This document shows, one piece after another, positions 10,218-21,114 of a stretch of 64,000 bases of DNA; position 1 is the stretch's first letter; every line of letters begins with the position of its first letter. The position numbers and the translations under genes were made by a program. The notes under the pieces are model-generated. The model saw nothing but the letters and a program-made list of their open reading frames with translations, had not been told where the DNA came from and made no database searches. The DNA comes from Dickeya poaceiphila (GTDB lineage: Bacteria > Pseudomonadota > Gammaproteobacteria > Enterobacterales > Enterobacteriaceae): NCBI RefSeq assembly GCF_007858975.2, contig NZ_CP042220.2, positions 2,418,001 through 2,482,000 of the forward strand. Reading direction: 5' to 3'.

Positions 10218-11822
10218 CTAGGGGTGTAACGCCAAAGTAACCGTACGTGGCGTGTACAACGCTGCCGATGCAGTTACCAGATCGAACGCCGTTACTGCCG
10301 CCGCCAGACTCTGCGCCTGTTCATCCAGCGTTGCTGCCGCCAATGCGGCTTCCTGCACCAGCGTCGCGTTCTGCTGCGTCACGCCGTCCATTTCCGTCAC
10401 CGCCTGGCCGATTTGGTCAATACCCCGGCTTTGCTCGTCAGAGGCCGCCGAAATTTCCCCCATCAGGTCATACACCCGCGATACCGAGGAGATGATCACT
10501 TCCATGGCGCTGCCCGCTTCACGTACCAGTGCAGAACCGGTATCTACCCGGTTGACCGACTCACCGATCAGCGTCTCAATCTCTTTCGCCGCCTGCGCGC
10601 TGCGTTGTGCCAGGCTTCTCACTTCTCCGGCAACCACCGCAAAACCACGTCCCTGCTCGCCGGCCCGCGCCGCTTCCACCGCCGCATTCAGCGCCAGAAT
10701 ATTGGTCTGAAAGGCAATGCCGTTAATCACGCTGGTGATGTCCGCAATCTTGCGTGAGCTGTCGGAAATACTCTGCATGGTGGTCACCACGCTGTCGGTG
10801 ATGTCGCCCCCCTGCCGGGCCATCTTCTGCGCTTCTTCCGAAATCTGCCGCGCCTGACGCACGTTGTCCGCATTGTTTTTTACCGTCGAGGTCAGCTCTT
10901 CCATACTGGCGGCGGTTTCCTGCAATGCAGCCGCCTGCTGGTCGGTACGGCGCGACAGTTCGTCATTACCCTGCCGGATTTCGCTGCTGCCGCTGTAAAT
11001 GACTGACGAACTGTCATGGATAGTCTGTACGGTATTACGCAGGTTACTCTGCATCGCACGGATATAAGGGATCAACTGACCGGCGCAGTTACGACCAAAC
11101 TCATCCAGTTCGACACCTAACTTACCGCTGGTCAGCAATTCAAGGTGACGTTTAATCTGACCAATCGGCGTCACCAGATAAGCGACCATATAGCGATCAC
11201 TCAAGAACAGTATGGCAATCCCAGTCAACAATGCAGCCAGCAAGATATTTCTACTCAAGGTGATGTAATATTCTACATTCACAATGGTATTGTCGGACTG
11301 GATAGCCGCGGCATATTTTTCCGTCAATTCGCCGAACTCCACACTCATCGACGGATATTGTTTCAGGAAAAGTTGCTTAAACGCATCCATTCTCCCTTCT
11401 TTTAGCGCTGCCATCATCGGTTCTACCGCATTACCGAGAATCTGTTCCCATGATGAAATCAGTTGCCGAATCAGCTCATCGTTGACACCGACCTGGCGGC
11501 TCTGACTGAATTGTGCCAATGCTTCTTTGGCATTTTTAAGCGCTTCTGCCGCAGAGCCGAGCGTTTTTTGCGCATTGTCCATGTCACCCTGCTGTATAAA
11601 TTCAGGTATACGCGACATGCGTGTTACTGCACGGGAATATTGATCATTACCACGGACCAGAATGGAATAACTTTTTTTCTGAACCTGATTATCACCTAAT
11701 AAGCCACTGACATTACCCAGCGAATACAAAGTAAACGAGGAAGCAATACCCCATACCATGGTAAATAGCGCAAGGATAATTAACATCATTCTTCTGACAG
11801 TAATATTTCTCAAGAAGGTCAC
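10218..11822 (-). CDS. Methyl-accepting chemotaxis protein (array copy 3), C-terminally shortened
   Basis: 534-residue chemoreceptor, TM1 (about 10-32), TarH-type bundle with R64, R68 and R71 (YSRAVTRMSRI), TM2, HAMP, signalling domain. The signalling block is nearly identical in DNA to copy 2. It stops at TLALHP, about 20 residues short of copy 2, and lacks the CheR-binding pentapeptide, whose out-of-frame remnant is still present downstream. Such a receptor would depend on neighbouring receptors for methylation, like Escherichia Trg or Tap. Own leader upstream; start ATG at 11820-11822. Confidence 0.9.
   Translation of the reverse strand: MTFLRNITVRRMMLIILALFTMVWGIASSFTLYSLGNVSGLLGDNQVQKKSYSILVRGNDQYSRAVTRMSRIPEFIQQGDMDNAQKTLGSAAEALKNAKEALAQFSQSRQVGVNDELIRQLISSWEQILGNAVEPMMAALKEGRMDAFKQLFLKQYPSMSVEFGELTEKYAAAIQSDNTIVNVEYYITLSRNILLAALLTGIAILFLSDRYMVAYLVTPIGQIKRHLELLTSGKLGVELDEFGRNCAGQLIPYIRAMQSNLRNTVQTIHDSSSVIYSGSSEIRQGNDELSRRTDQQAAALQETAASMEELTSTVKNNADNVRQARQISEEAQKMARQGGDITDSVVTTMQSISDSSRKIADITSVINGIAFQTNILALNAAVEAARAGEQGRGFAVVAGEVRSLAQRSAQAAKEIETLIGESVNRVDTGSALVREAGSAMEVIISSVSRVYDLMGEISAASDEQSRGIDQIGQAVTEMDGVTQQNATLVQEAALAAATLDEQAQSLAAAVTAFDLVTASAALYTPRTVTLALHP
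10316..11164. repeat. 849-bp repeat, copy B (chemoreceptor 3 signalling domain)
   Basis: Partner of 8191-9039; about eight mismatches and no indel seen by eye. The differences are mostly at third codon positions. Confidence 0.9.
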
Positions 11823-12380
11823 AGCAGGCTCCGAATTATTTTTGCGTGATGAGCACGTATGGGGTTATGGTCACCTGCGTTAGCGATTACCGAATGCAAT
11901 TAAAAGTATTCTTCAGCACTGCTTATTTATATTAGCATCGTGACAAAATAATCCCTGGTCAAACCGGTAAAGACGGCGTTGAAATTAGCAACCTCATCTA
12001 TCTTTTTGGTATAAAATATGTCCAATTAAGCAAGTAAAAACCCAGTGCAATTTGTCTATTTTATTGTTCGAAAAAATTCGAACTCCTGACAATTTTCAAT
12101 TTAAAGATTACATTGCAAAAATTAAGCGAGCCTTAATTTTATTAATTACCAGCATTGAGAATCACTATCTTCAACAGAACGTTGTGCTTTCTCCTTCATA
12201 TCATTGGTAATTTTTATTTCATAGACCATGCTGATTGTTGCTATTGGTATTTCCGTTCAATTGCAGGTTAAGAACCTCTCACAATAGACGTAATTGGTAC
12301 AACACGTTTTGACACAAGCAACATGTAAACACCACAGAAATAATAAATAACAAAAATAGTGAGTTAGCCAGTACCAGCCA
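11823..12380. other. AT-rich intergenic region between chemoreceptors 3 and 4
   Basis: No gene found in about 560 bases. It contains the conserved GTTATGGTCACCTGCGTTAG element (11864-11883) shared with chemoreceptor 2, a possible promoter part for copy 3. Confidence 0.5.
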
Positions 12381-12412
12381 GAAAAAACCACCTGCATAAA
12401 ATACAGGTGGTG
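12381..12412 (-). terminator. Terminator of chemoreceptor 4
   Basis: ACCACCTG (12387-12394) pairs with CAGGTGGT (12404-12411); on the minus strand the stem is followed by TTTTTTC. It lies about 75 bases past the stop of copy 4. Confidence 0.82.
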
Positions 12413-12486
12413 GGTATTACGATGATGTGGTCAGAGAAACAGCCATCGTGTTCACGATAAACCTCTGACCATGAGTAAGAAGCCGC

Positions 12487-14118
12487 TCAGCGCAATGACG
12501 GCGAAACTAATGCCAATCGTGACACAGGCGGTATACCGCTGGTGGAATAGTAGCGGTTCTCATCTTCCGACAGATTGAATACGGTGACAGCATCCGCCAA
12601 CTGCTGAGCCTGGAGCTCCAACGATGCCGCCGCCGATGCCGCTTCCTCTACCAGTGATGCATTCTGCTGTGTCACGCTGTCCATTTCCGTTACTGCCTGC
12701 CCTACCTGCATAATGCCGCGCTTTTGTTCTTCCGATGCCGAAGCAATATCACGGAGCAACTCATCCACTCCCATGATGCCATTAATGATGTCGCCCATTG
12801 CCGCACCGGCTTGCGTCAATTGTACAGAGCCTGCTGCCACGCGCTGAACAGAATCACTGATCAACGCGCTGATATCTTTGGCGGCCTGAGCACTGCGTTG
12901 AGCCAGATTACGGACTTCGCCTGCTACGACGGCAAAACCGCGACCGGCTTCACCCGCTCGCGCCGCCTCCACCGCCGCATTCAACGCCAGGATATTGGTC
13001 TGGAACGCAATACCATTAATCAAAGTAATAATGTCGTTGATCTGGCGAGAGCTGTTGGAAATTCCAGCCATCATCTCTTCCAGTGCCTTCCCGACTTCAC
13101 CACCGACAACAGCCCGCTTGGTAGCATCCTGCGCCAACTGGCTGGCTTGTTTCAGGTTATCCGCATTATGGATAACGGTAGCACTCAGTTGCTCCATACT
13201 GGCAGCCGTCTGTTGTAGCGCCGCGGCCTGCTCCTCAGTGCGGCTGGCCAGATCATCATTGCCGCTTTTAATCTCGCTGGCACCAACATGCAACGCCGCC
13301 GAGTTATCACGAATAACACTCACGGTATCGCGCAAATTGCTTTGCATTTGGCGAATGTAAGGAATCAGTTGCCCGACACAGTTACGGCCAAACTCCTGCA
13401 AATTCACACCAAGGCGCCCTTCCGTTAAGGCGCTCAGATGACGTTTGATATCCCCTACCGGTTTAACCAGATAGTTGACCAGATAACGATCACACAGCAA
13501 TAACATCACTATCCCCAAAATCAACGCAGCACTCAGCACATCTCGGCTGATCGAGGCCAGATGGTTGGCTTTCGTTAATGAGTCATCAATCTGTATCGTC
13601 TCACCATACTGGGCCACATTGTTGCCAAACGCCTGCGCCAATGCGGGATAAACATCCAGATAATAATGCTGGTATTCGTCAAAACGACCAGCGCGGCTGG
13701 CATTCAACATTGGAACTAATGCCTGGGAAATGGCTTTATCCCAGGAGTCAGCAATTTGCCCTGCCTGCGTAGCGTTAATACCTTCATGACTGGAGGCACG
13801 GAAGGTTGCCAACAATGCACGGGTTATATCGAGATTGTTCTGCACTTTTTGCAGCAGTACCTGAACCTGATCGGTATCTCCCCGTTGTCTAAATAGCGTG
13901 CTGCGATTAATCAGCGCAATTGACTGGGTAAAAGCTTCACGGCCATTGGCTAAAATAGTGTAATTTTTTTTCTCAATTTGATTGGTATTCAATAATGACT
14001 CCACCTTATTTAAAGACACTATGGTGGTAGTCGCACTACCTCCCCAGATTAAGGTAAATCCGGTGAGTATGATTAAAAGCATGGCTCTGATGGTGATATT
14101 CTTTAAAATTCGCATCAT
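12487..14118 (-). CDS. Methyl-accepting chemotaxis protein (array copy 4), divergent ligand domain
   Basis: 543-residue chemoreceptor. TM1 (about 9-32), four-helix-bundle ligand domain, TM2 (about 190-210), HAMP and signalling tip [20 protein letters not shown] are present. Unlike copies 1-3 it lacks the R64/R68/R71 pattern (sequence there is [14 protein letters not shown]) and it ends without an NWETF-type pentapeptide. The signalling domain is also less similar to the others, so it is the oldest or most independent member. The frame extends to a GTG at 14161-14163, but the ATG at 14116-14118, five bases after TGGAT, aligns with the N termini of the paralogues. The second ATG directly after it is an alternative. 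Confidence 0.9.
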   Translation of the reverse strand: MMRILKNITIRAMLLIILTGFTLIWGGSATTTIVSLNKVESLLNTNQIEKKNYTILANGREAFTQSIALINRSTLFRQRGDTDQVQVLLQKVQNNLDITRALLATFRASSHEGINATQAGQIADSWDKAISQALVPMLNASRAGRFDEYQHYYLDVYPALAQAFGNNVAQYGETIQIDDSLTKANHLASISRDVLSAALILGIVMLLLCDRYLVNYLVKPVGDIKRHLSALTEGRLGVNLQEFGRNCVGQLIPYIRQMQSNLRDTVSVIRDNSAALHVGASEIKSGNDDLASRTEEQAAALQQTAASMEQLSATVIHNADNLKQASQLAQDATKRAVVGGEVGKALEEMMAGISNSSRQINDIITLINGIAFQTNILALNAAVEAARAGEAGRGFAVVAGEVRNLAQRSAQAAKDISALISDSVQRVAAGSVQLTQAGAAMGDIINGIMGVDELLRDIASASEEQKRGIMQVGQAVTEMDSVTQQNASLVEEAASAAASLELQAQQLADAVTVFNLSEDENRYYSTSGIPPVSRLALVSPSLR

Positions 14119-14692
14119 GATATCCAGATAATCTATTTTTGATTGGAATAATGGCTCATCCACAGCGCGAAAAACGCGATGGCGCCGGAGTGGATAAGGT
14201 GTTGCCCCTAAATAATTCGTACACAGGTAAATTGCGACAGAGAGGAACTCCAGGCACTTATAACAGGTAAGTGACCGGGCCGGGTATTACGGGTAAATGA
14301 TCAGTCAGTTATGACTGTCAATGTCATCCATACATATGTCATACAAAAAGAGTATAGGCTCCATGCCAAAACCCGAATCCCGACTTTATCGCTACTCAGC
14401 AATAAAAAAAAGCCATACTATTAAAATGTAGCTAATTAAAATGTCACAAAAAATAAAAAAACGGCGATACACACTCAGCGTTGATACCCCAAACCCGTTG
14501 AGTGACATAAATATGACAATCAATTACGTTATTGAAAATAAATAAATCTCTGAGAATTTATTCAGGTTAAGTGGGCTGGAGTTGCCGGACACCAACGAAC
14601 TGACAAACAACCCGATTGCCAGTGTCAGACACAACCGTTACACTCAATATAAATAAACAAATTAAGTAAAGTTATTCACAAAAAGAGAATAC
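14119..14692. other. AT-rich divergent region between chemoreceptor 4 and the LysR gene
   Basis: No gene seen in about 570 bases. Both divergent promoters must be here. A small hairpin GCGCGAAAAACGCG lies at about 14165-14178. Confidence 0.5.
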
Positions 14693-15556
14693 ATGGATCT
14701 GACCCAACTGCGTATGTTCTGTCTTGTGGCGGAAACCGGCTCACTGGTACGCGCCGCCGCCCAGCTTGGCCATGTCCCCTCCAACCTGACTACCCGGTTA
14801 CGCCAGTTGGAGCAGGAACTAGGCACCGATCTATTTATCCGTGAGCGCCAACGGGTTCGCCTTTCACCGGCAGGCCATAATTTTTTGTGTTATGCCCAAC
14901 GGATTCTGGCGTTGAGCGATGAAGCGCTGGCAATGGCGCAGACCAGTGAACCTGCCGGTCTGTTCGCGCTAGGTGCGGTAGAAAGCCTGCTGATCACCGA
15001 ATTGCCTGAACTGCTGGCCCTATACCACCGCCGCTATCCGAAGGTTCAATTATCACTGCGCAGCGACACCTGCGGCGCGCTGCTGGACGCGGTTAACGCC
15101 GGCGAACTGGCAACGGCGCTGGTTACCGGCCCGGTGGCGCATGACGCCATCAATAGCTGTCAGGTTTTTTCACAACAGTTGGCGCTAATTACCGCGGCAG
15201 GCCTGCCACCGGTTTCCCAGGCGGCACAGGTGCGACATCTGCCGCTGCTGACTTTTGCCGCCGGCTGCGGCTACCGTCAGCGACTGGAGAGCTGGTTTCG
15301 CGGGCAAGGCATCACACCTGTCGCTATAGTCGACATGCCATCATATAGCGCTCTGCTGGCAGGCGTGGCAGGCGGCAACGGCGTGGCAATGGTCCCGAAC
15401 AGCGTACTGAAGACGTTGCCAGCCGCACAGCAGGTCCAGCCCCACCAACTCTCAACTGATATTGCATCGGTGACGACCTGGCTTATCTGGCGGCGGGACG
15501 CGTTTGGCCCAAACGTCGAGGCGCTGAAGAAACTGATGATTGAACTCGGCACCTGA
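14693..15556 (+). CDS. LysR-family transcriptional regulator beside formaldehyde genes
   Basis: 287 residues. N-terminal winged helix-turn-helix (about 1-60, LRMFCLVAETGSLVRAAAQL then a recognition helix with TTRLRQLEQELGTDLFIRE) and C-terminal substrate-binding effector domain (about 90-285). It lies 114 bases upstream of frmA and reads in the same direction, so it is the likely regulator of the frmA-frmB pair; Escherichia uses the unrelated small repressor FrmR at this place. It resembles LysR proteins of the PtrR/NhaR-like branch, but the inducer cannot be told from sequence. Start ATG at 14693 follows AGAGAA. Confidence 0.85.
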   Translation: MDLTQLRMFCLVAETGSLVRAAAQLGHVPSNLTTRLRQLEQELGTDLFIRERQRVRLSPAGHNFLCYAQRILALSDEALAMAQTSEPAGLFALGAVESLLITELPELLALYHRRYPKVQLSLRSDTCGALLDAVNAGELATALVTGPVAHDAINSCQVFSQQLALITAAGLPPVSQAAQVRHLPLLTFAAGCGYRQRLESWFRGQGITPVAIVDMPSYSALLAGVAGGNGVAMVPNSVLKTLPAAQQVQPHQLSTDIASVTTWLIWRRDAFGPNVEALKKLMIELGT

Positions 15557-15655
15557 TTGCATGTTCTGCCGGCATTCAACGTCAATGCCGCATTCTCGCT
15601 GGCTGCCTCTGGGTTATTCCCGCGGTTGCACTCATCTGAACTAGCACTACTCTAA

Positions 15656-16792
<1,137 letters not shown>

Positions 16793-16811
16793 TGACAGGA
16801 ATCTGCACACC

Positions 16812-17657
16812 ATGACGACGTCATTGGAATTACTGGAAGAACACAGATTGTTCGGCGGCTGGCAACGACGCTATCGCCATGCCTCCACCGCACTGAATTG
16901 CGACATGACGTTCAGCGTGTTTTATCCTCCCCTCAACGGGGAGGAGCCTGCGCCGGTGTTGTACTGGTTGTCGGGCCTGACCTGCAATGATGAGAACTTT
17001 ACCCTTAAATCCGGCGCGCAGCGGGTAGCGGCGGAACTGGGGCTGGCACTGGTGATGCCGGATACCAGTCCGCGCGGCGATGAAATTCCGGATGATGCGC
17101 AGTACGATCTGGGCAAAGGCGCAAGCTTTTATGTCAACGCTACCCAATCGCCCTGGGACCGTCACTTTCGCATGTTCGACTATATCAGCGACGAATTGCC
17201 CGCACTGGTGCGCCAACACATCAGCGCCAGTGATCGCCTTTGCATCAGTGGGCATTCAATGGGCGGACACGGCGCGCTGATGCTGGCACTACGCCACCCA
17301 GGCCGGTTTCGCTCGGTGTCTGCCTTCGCGCCTATCGTCAACCCGACGCAGGTGCCCTGGGGGCAGAAGGCGTTCAGTGCCTATCTGGGAGATGACCAAC
17401 AACAATGGTTGCAGTATGACAGTTGCCACCTGCTCGCTCACAGTAACGCACCGCTGCCGACACTGATTGATCAGGGCGACGGCGACAACTTTCTGCATAT
17501 CCAGCTTCAGCCAGACCAGCTAAAAACTGCCGCACGTGTCCGGGAATGGCCACTGACGCTACGTATTCAGCCGGGATACGACCACAGCTATTACTTCATC
17601 GCCAGTTTTATTGAAGATCATCTGCGTTTTCATTCAAAGCACTTGCATGAAAACTAA
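16812..17657 (+). CDS. frmB: S-formylglutathione hydrolase
   Basis: 281-residue serine esterase of the esterase D family. It splits S-formylglutathione into formate and glutathione, the last step of the pathway begun by frmA. Seen: nucleophile Ser149 in GHSMGGHG, acid region QGDGDNFL, and catalytic His in GYDHSYYF. N-terminal [18 protein letters not shown] is typical. Start ATG at 16812 follows AGGAAT. Whether the frmB or the yeiG name (two paralogues in Escherichia; fghA elsewhere) fits best cannot be decided here. Confidence 0.94.
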   Translation: MTTSLELLEEHRLFGGWQRRYRHASTALNCDMTFSVFYPPLNGEEPAPVLYWLSGLTCNDENFTLKSGAQRVAAELGLALVMPDTSPRGDEIPDDAQYDLGKGASFYVNATQSPWDRHFRMFDYISDELPALVRQHISASDRLCISGHSMGGHGALMLALRHPGRFRSVSAFAPIVNPTQVPWGQKAFSAYLGDDQQQWLQYDSCHLLAHSNAPLPTLIDQGDGDNFLHIQLQPDQLKTAARVREWPLTLRIQPGYDHSYYFIASFIEDHLRFHSKHLHEN

Positions 17658-17962
17658 GCGAAGTTGTTTAATAATGTGATAAAACTGCACGACGGGATGG
17701 TTCAAAACGAGCTATCCCGAATTGTGGCGTGAGATGTTAACAGTGAAATCATCACCAAAATGGGAATCTCTCCTGCTGGACCACGACTAGCCGAAAGATA
17801 GATTTCTGTAACCGTAATATCATCTGCCGATGTGCAGGTTAGACAGAAAAATGGTGAGGTTTTTTTCGTTTTTTCGTTGTTTTACTAACGATTTTTTCGA
17901 CCTTTGGGATCGATATTGACCAAAAAACACCCGGCGCGTAACATAATCGTTACATAGCCACT
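17658..17962. other. Intergenic region before the KTSC gene
   Basis: No gene. The part 17850-17900 is unusually T-rich with three TTTTTTCG words and CGTTGTTTTACTAACG; CGTAACATAATCGTTACAT follows at 17937-17955, including a TAACATAATCGTTA near-palindrome that may be an operator or promoter element for the KTSC gene. Confidence 0.4.
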
Positions 17963-18196
17963 ATGAACAGGGAGCAATTTGTTTTGCAACGCAAACGTGT
18001 ATCTTCCACTGAGCTGTTTTCTGTCGGTTATGATTCGGAAAACAGCATACTAGAAATAGAATTACTGAACGGCAGCCTGTATCAGTACAAAAACGTGGCG
18101 CGGATGATTTATGAAGAGCTGATGGAGTCCAACGCCAAGGCGCGTTATTACGCACGTTACATCAGGAATTCCTTTCCCTACGACAAGTTGCAGTAA
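17963..18196 (+). CDS. KTSC domain protein
   Basis: 77 residues, almost all a single KTSC domain (named after a motif of lysyl-tRNA synthetase-associated proteins). Seen: SSTELFSVGYDSENSILEIE, the GSLYQYKNV turn and MIYEELMES, the family pattern. The function of stand-alone KTSC proteins is not established; some are fused to or encoded near RNA-processing enzymes. Its own leader and a downstream hairpin suggest a single-gene transcript. Start ATG at 17963. Confidence 0.8.
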   Translation: MNREQFVLQRKRVSSTELFSVGYDSENSILEIELLNGSLYQYKNVARMIYEELMESNAKARYYARYIRNSFPYDKLQ

Positions 18197-18235
18197 CACC
18201 GCCCTACGCAGTCACACTACCCAACGTAGAAATAA

Positions 18236-18266
18236 CGGGGCGGTTTAACAACGCCCCATTATTTTC
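18236..18266 (+). terminator. Terminator between KTSC gene and hcxA
   Basis: GGGGCG (18237-18242) pairs with CGCCCC (18252-18257), followed on the plus strand by ATTATTTTCTT. It sits between convergent genes and may serve both. Confidence 0.6.
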
Positions 18267-19355
18267 TTACTCGCTCGCCAACTCTACTAACCGAAACGCC
18301 GCCAGCAGCGATTCTTCGTCCAATGTACCGGGTAAATAATGGATAGATTCCCCCGGCTGCAAGGTACGAGCGATTACCGCCTGCAATGCGGCTTCATCGG
18401 CAATATTCACATCCAGTTCCGCCAGCGACACCGGCAACCCGAACACCCGAAACGCCGCTTTCAACTGACTCAGCATCTCGGTTTGCCCCAACAGCGCACA
18501 TTGCACCAGAATGCCGTATGCCACTTTGGTACCATGTAGAAAATGTGCTGTTTGTGGCAACACCGTCAAACCGTTGTGTACCGCATGTGCCGCAGCAACA
18601 CGGGTATAGCGCTCGCCCAACCCACCCACCATGCCGCCGCCGGCAATAATCGCGTCGACGACATCCAGAAAATCCTGATTCAGCGTGCCGGTGTGCGCCG
18701 CCTTCAGTGCAGATTCACTTTGACGCAATAGCACGTCACGACTATCCTGCGCCGTTTGCAAACCCAGCCGCACGGTCAGTGGCAATCTCTCCGGCTGCGG
18801 GCTTAACACCATGGCTTCGTACCATTTTGCCAGCGTATCGCCAATGCCCGCCAACAGGTACTCTACCGGGGCAGCCAGCAGAATGCGCGGCTCCACCAAC
18901 ACCAGATGGTTCGCGTCATGGAAAATCTCGAACCGCAACGCCTGCCCGGCATCGTTGTACCAGACAGAAAGCGGCGTCCAGGCAGCACAGGTCGCAGCAA
19001 TGGTCGGTATCGCCACCAGTGGCAGACCAAGACGACGTGCCACCACTTTCGCGGTATCCAATACCGCCCCCCCACCCACGCCAATCACCACGGTACGATC
19101 ATCTCCGGCCACTGCCGCCAGTCGTGCAATTTCAGTTTCACTACAGTGGGCAGAAAAGCTGGCCGACCGGGCCGTCGGTGCGGCAAAGGCATCTGGCAAA
19201 TAAGGGCGCGCCGCCGTCAGAGCACGTTCACCATGAATCCAGAACGCACGCGTCAGCACCTCGTCTGGATAAAACTCGCTCAGTTTTTCAATTGCCCCGG
19301 TGAAAGAAAAATAATTGGCCGGTCCCACCTGGACCCGGATATCAGTTGAACTCAT
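18267..19355 (-). CDS. hcxA: YbdH/HcxA-type hydroxycarboxylate dehydrogenase
   Basis: 362-residue member of the iron-containing/glycerol-dehydrogenase-like family. Escherichia HcxA (YbdH) reduces 2-oxo acids such as 2-oxobutyrate and 2-oxoglutarate. Seen: dinucleotide site VVIGVGGGAVLDTAK, LVAIPTIAATCAAWTPLSVW, metal site residues in GIGDTLAKWYE and AAAHAVHNGL with a second His in HFLHGTKVAYG. Very similar along its length to the remembered Escherichia protein, so the family call is firm although the substrate here is inferred. Transcribed divergently from a sugar ABC transporter, unlike in Escherichia, so the two may be co-regulated from the 19356-19602 gap. Confidence 0.88.
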   Translation of the reverse strand: MSSTDIRVQVGPANYFSFTGAIEKLSEFYPDEVLTRAFWIHGERALTAARPYLPDAFAAPTARSASFSAHCSETEIARLAAVAGDDRTVVIGVGGGAVLDTAKVVARRLGLPLVAIPTIAATCAAWTPLSVWYNDAGQALRFEIFHDANHLVLVEPRILLAAPVEYLLAGIGDTLAKWYEAMVLSPQPERLPLTVRLGLQTAQDSRDVLLRQSESALKAAHTGTLNQDFLDVVDAIIAGGGMVGGLGERYTRVAAAHAVHNGLTVLPQTAHFLHGTKVAYGILVQCALLGQTEMLSQLKAAFRVFGLPVSLAELDVNIADEAALQAVIARTLQPGESIHYLPGTLDEESLLAAFRLVELASE

Positions 19356-19602
19356 TACGGATACATTCCTGTCTGAAGGATAATGATTGGTTTAGAACCC
19401 GGTATGGAAAAATCATATTAAAAAACATAGTTAGCGATAACTGACTCCAGTCTTAATAACGTTTTTGCTTAAGTTATGCTTTTTCATTTCGTTTCCAGTG
19501 CATTCGGAAACCCGTTCAGGCATTCCATTCTGTGATTAATATGCTATTTTTCAACATCGACTTCTTGTCATTGTCGCTGTTAAGAACACATTGTCGTCAA
19601 TT

Positions 19603-21114
19603 ATGTCCATAAACCTGCGTTCGCGTCTGGAAATGCGCTACATTTCCATCTCTTTTGCCGGCTTCCCGGCCCTCAGGCAGGTGAATTTCACGCTGGAAGG
19701 CGGTTCCATCCATGCATTGACCGGAGCCAACGGTGCGGGAAAATCCACACTGATGGCAATTCTTTCTGGTTCTTATGATCATTACAGTGGATATATCCTG
19801 CTCGATGGTGAAAAAGTCGCAATTCATTCGCCCCGCGATGCCAAACGCCATGGTATTCACCTGGTGCAGCAAGAAGTGGATGCTGCGCTGGTGCCTACGC
19901 TGTCGGTCGCGGAAAACATCATGCTGGATCAGTTAGCGGAAAGCGGCCATATCCTCAACTGGCCTGCGCTCTATCAACAGGCCCAGGCGCTGCTGGCACA
20001 GTTGGGCGTCAGCATCAATGTTCGCCAACGGCTGGCGCAGTGCACGCTAGCGGAAAAACAGCAAATCCTGCTGGCGCGTGCGCTTTCTCACCGCTGTCGA
20101 TTCCTGATTCTTGACGAACCCACCGCCCCGCTTGACCAGGAGGAAAGTGCCCGGTTATTTGCGGTGGTTCGTCGCCTGCAACAGGACGGTATCGGCATCG
20201 TCTTCATTTCGCACCGCATCCACGAACTGAAAGCCATCTGCGATACGCTGACCGTACTGCGCGATGGCCAATTCGTCAGCAGCGGCCCCATGCAAGGACT
20301 CAGCGGCGGAGAAATTGTTGAGCGGATGCTGGGTCACCGGCTGGATGATATTTTTCCGCCGCGTCGCCCCCAACACGATGACAATATGCTGTTGCAGGTA
20401 GAAGGCCTGCACGACGATACGTTGCTGCACAATATTTCGCTGCGGCTACATAAAGGCGAAATTCTTGGCATCGCCGGTCTTGCCGGCGCGGGCAAGACCG
20501 AGCTGTGCAAAGCGCTATTTGGCGCTACCCGCAGCCGGGTTGATTCCGGGCGCTATCAGGGGCGGCCATGGCGACCGACTTCGCCAGCCGACGCGGTACA
20601 ACAGGGCATCGCGCTAGTACCGGAAGAACGGCGTAAAGAAGGCATTTTTATTGACGAATCCGTCACCATGAATCTCAGCATCAGCGATAGCGACAGCTTT
20701 TCTCGTTACGGCGTTTTCGGGCATGGTCAAGCGCTGGCCTGGGCGCACTCCCTGATACGGCGCCTGACTATCCGCACGAGTGGGCCGCAGCAGCAGCTAC
20801 GGCGACTGTCTGGCGGCAATCAGCAAAAAGTGGCAATCGGCAAATGGCTGCGTAGCGACACGCAAGTATTGATTTTGGATGAACCCACCAAAGGTGTGGA
20901 CATTAAAGCCAGACAAGATCTATTCGCCTTGATTGATTCACTGGCGCGTCAGGGTAAAGGCGTGATTTACGCCTCCGGCGAGTTCTCCGAACTAGTGGGA
21001 CTGTGCGACCGCATCTGCGTACTGTGGGACGGACGCATCGTCGCCGAGCTGAATGGTGCCGATGCCGACGAAGAGACGTTGTTACTTTATTCAACCGGAG
21101 GAACTCCCGCGTGA
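19603..21114 (+). CDS. Sugar ABC transporter ATPase (RbsA/MglA type)
   Basis: 503 residues with two fused ATPase domains. First half: Walker A GANGAGKST, Walker B FLILDEPTAPLD; its signature segment (TLAEKQQILLARAL) lacks the usual LSGG. Second half: degenerate Walker A GLAGAGKTE, intact LSGGNQQKVAIGKW and Walker B VLILDEPTKGVD. This one-active-site layout is normal for ribose, galactose and AI-2 type importers. A TTG at 19591 is in frame; the ATG at 19603 gives the usual N-terminal length, while 19633 is a third option. The permease gene overlaps its stop. No substrate-binding protein gene is adjacent, so the substrate is unknown. Confidence 0.88.
   Translation: MSINLRSRLEMRYISISFAGFPALRQVNFTLEGGSIHALTGANGAGKSTLMAILSGSYDHYSGYILLDGEKVAIHSPRDAKRHGIHLVQQEVDAALVPTLSVAENIMLDQLAESGHILNWPALYQQAQALLAQLGVSINVRQRLAQCTLAEKQQILLARALSHRCRFLILDEPTAPLDQEESARLFAVVRRLQQDGIGIVFISHRIHELKAICDTLTVLRDGQFVSSGPMQGLSGGEIVERMLGHRLDDIFPPRRPQHDDNMLLQVEGLHDDTLLHNISLRLHKGEILGIAGLAGAGKTELCKALFGATRSRVDSGRYQGRPWRPTSPADAVQQGIALVPEERRKEGIFIDESVTMNLSISDSDSFSRYGVFGHGQALAWAHSLIRRLTIRTSGPQQQLRRLSGGNQQKVAIGKWLRSDTQVLILDEPTKGVDIKARQDLFALIDSLARQGKGVIYASGEFSELVGLCDRICVLWDGRIVAELNGADADEETLLLYSTGGTPA

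Noticed and set aside
18707..19349. Long plus-strand frames opposite hcxA
   Set aside because: Antisense shadows of hcxA, Pro/Arg/His-rich.
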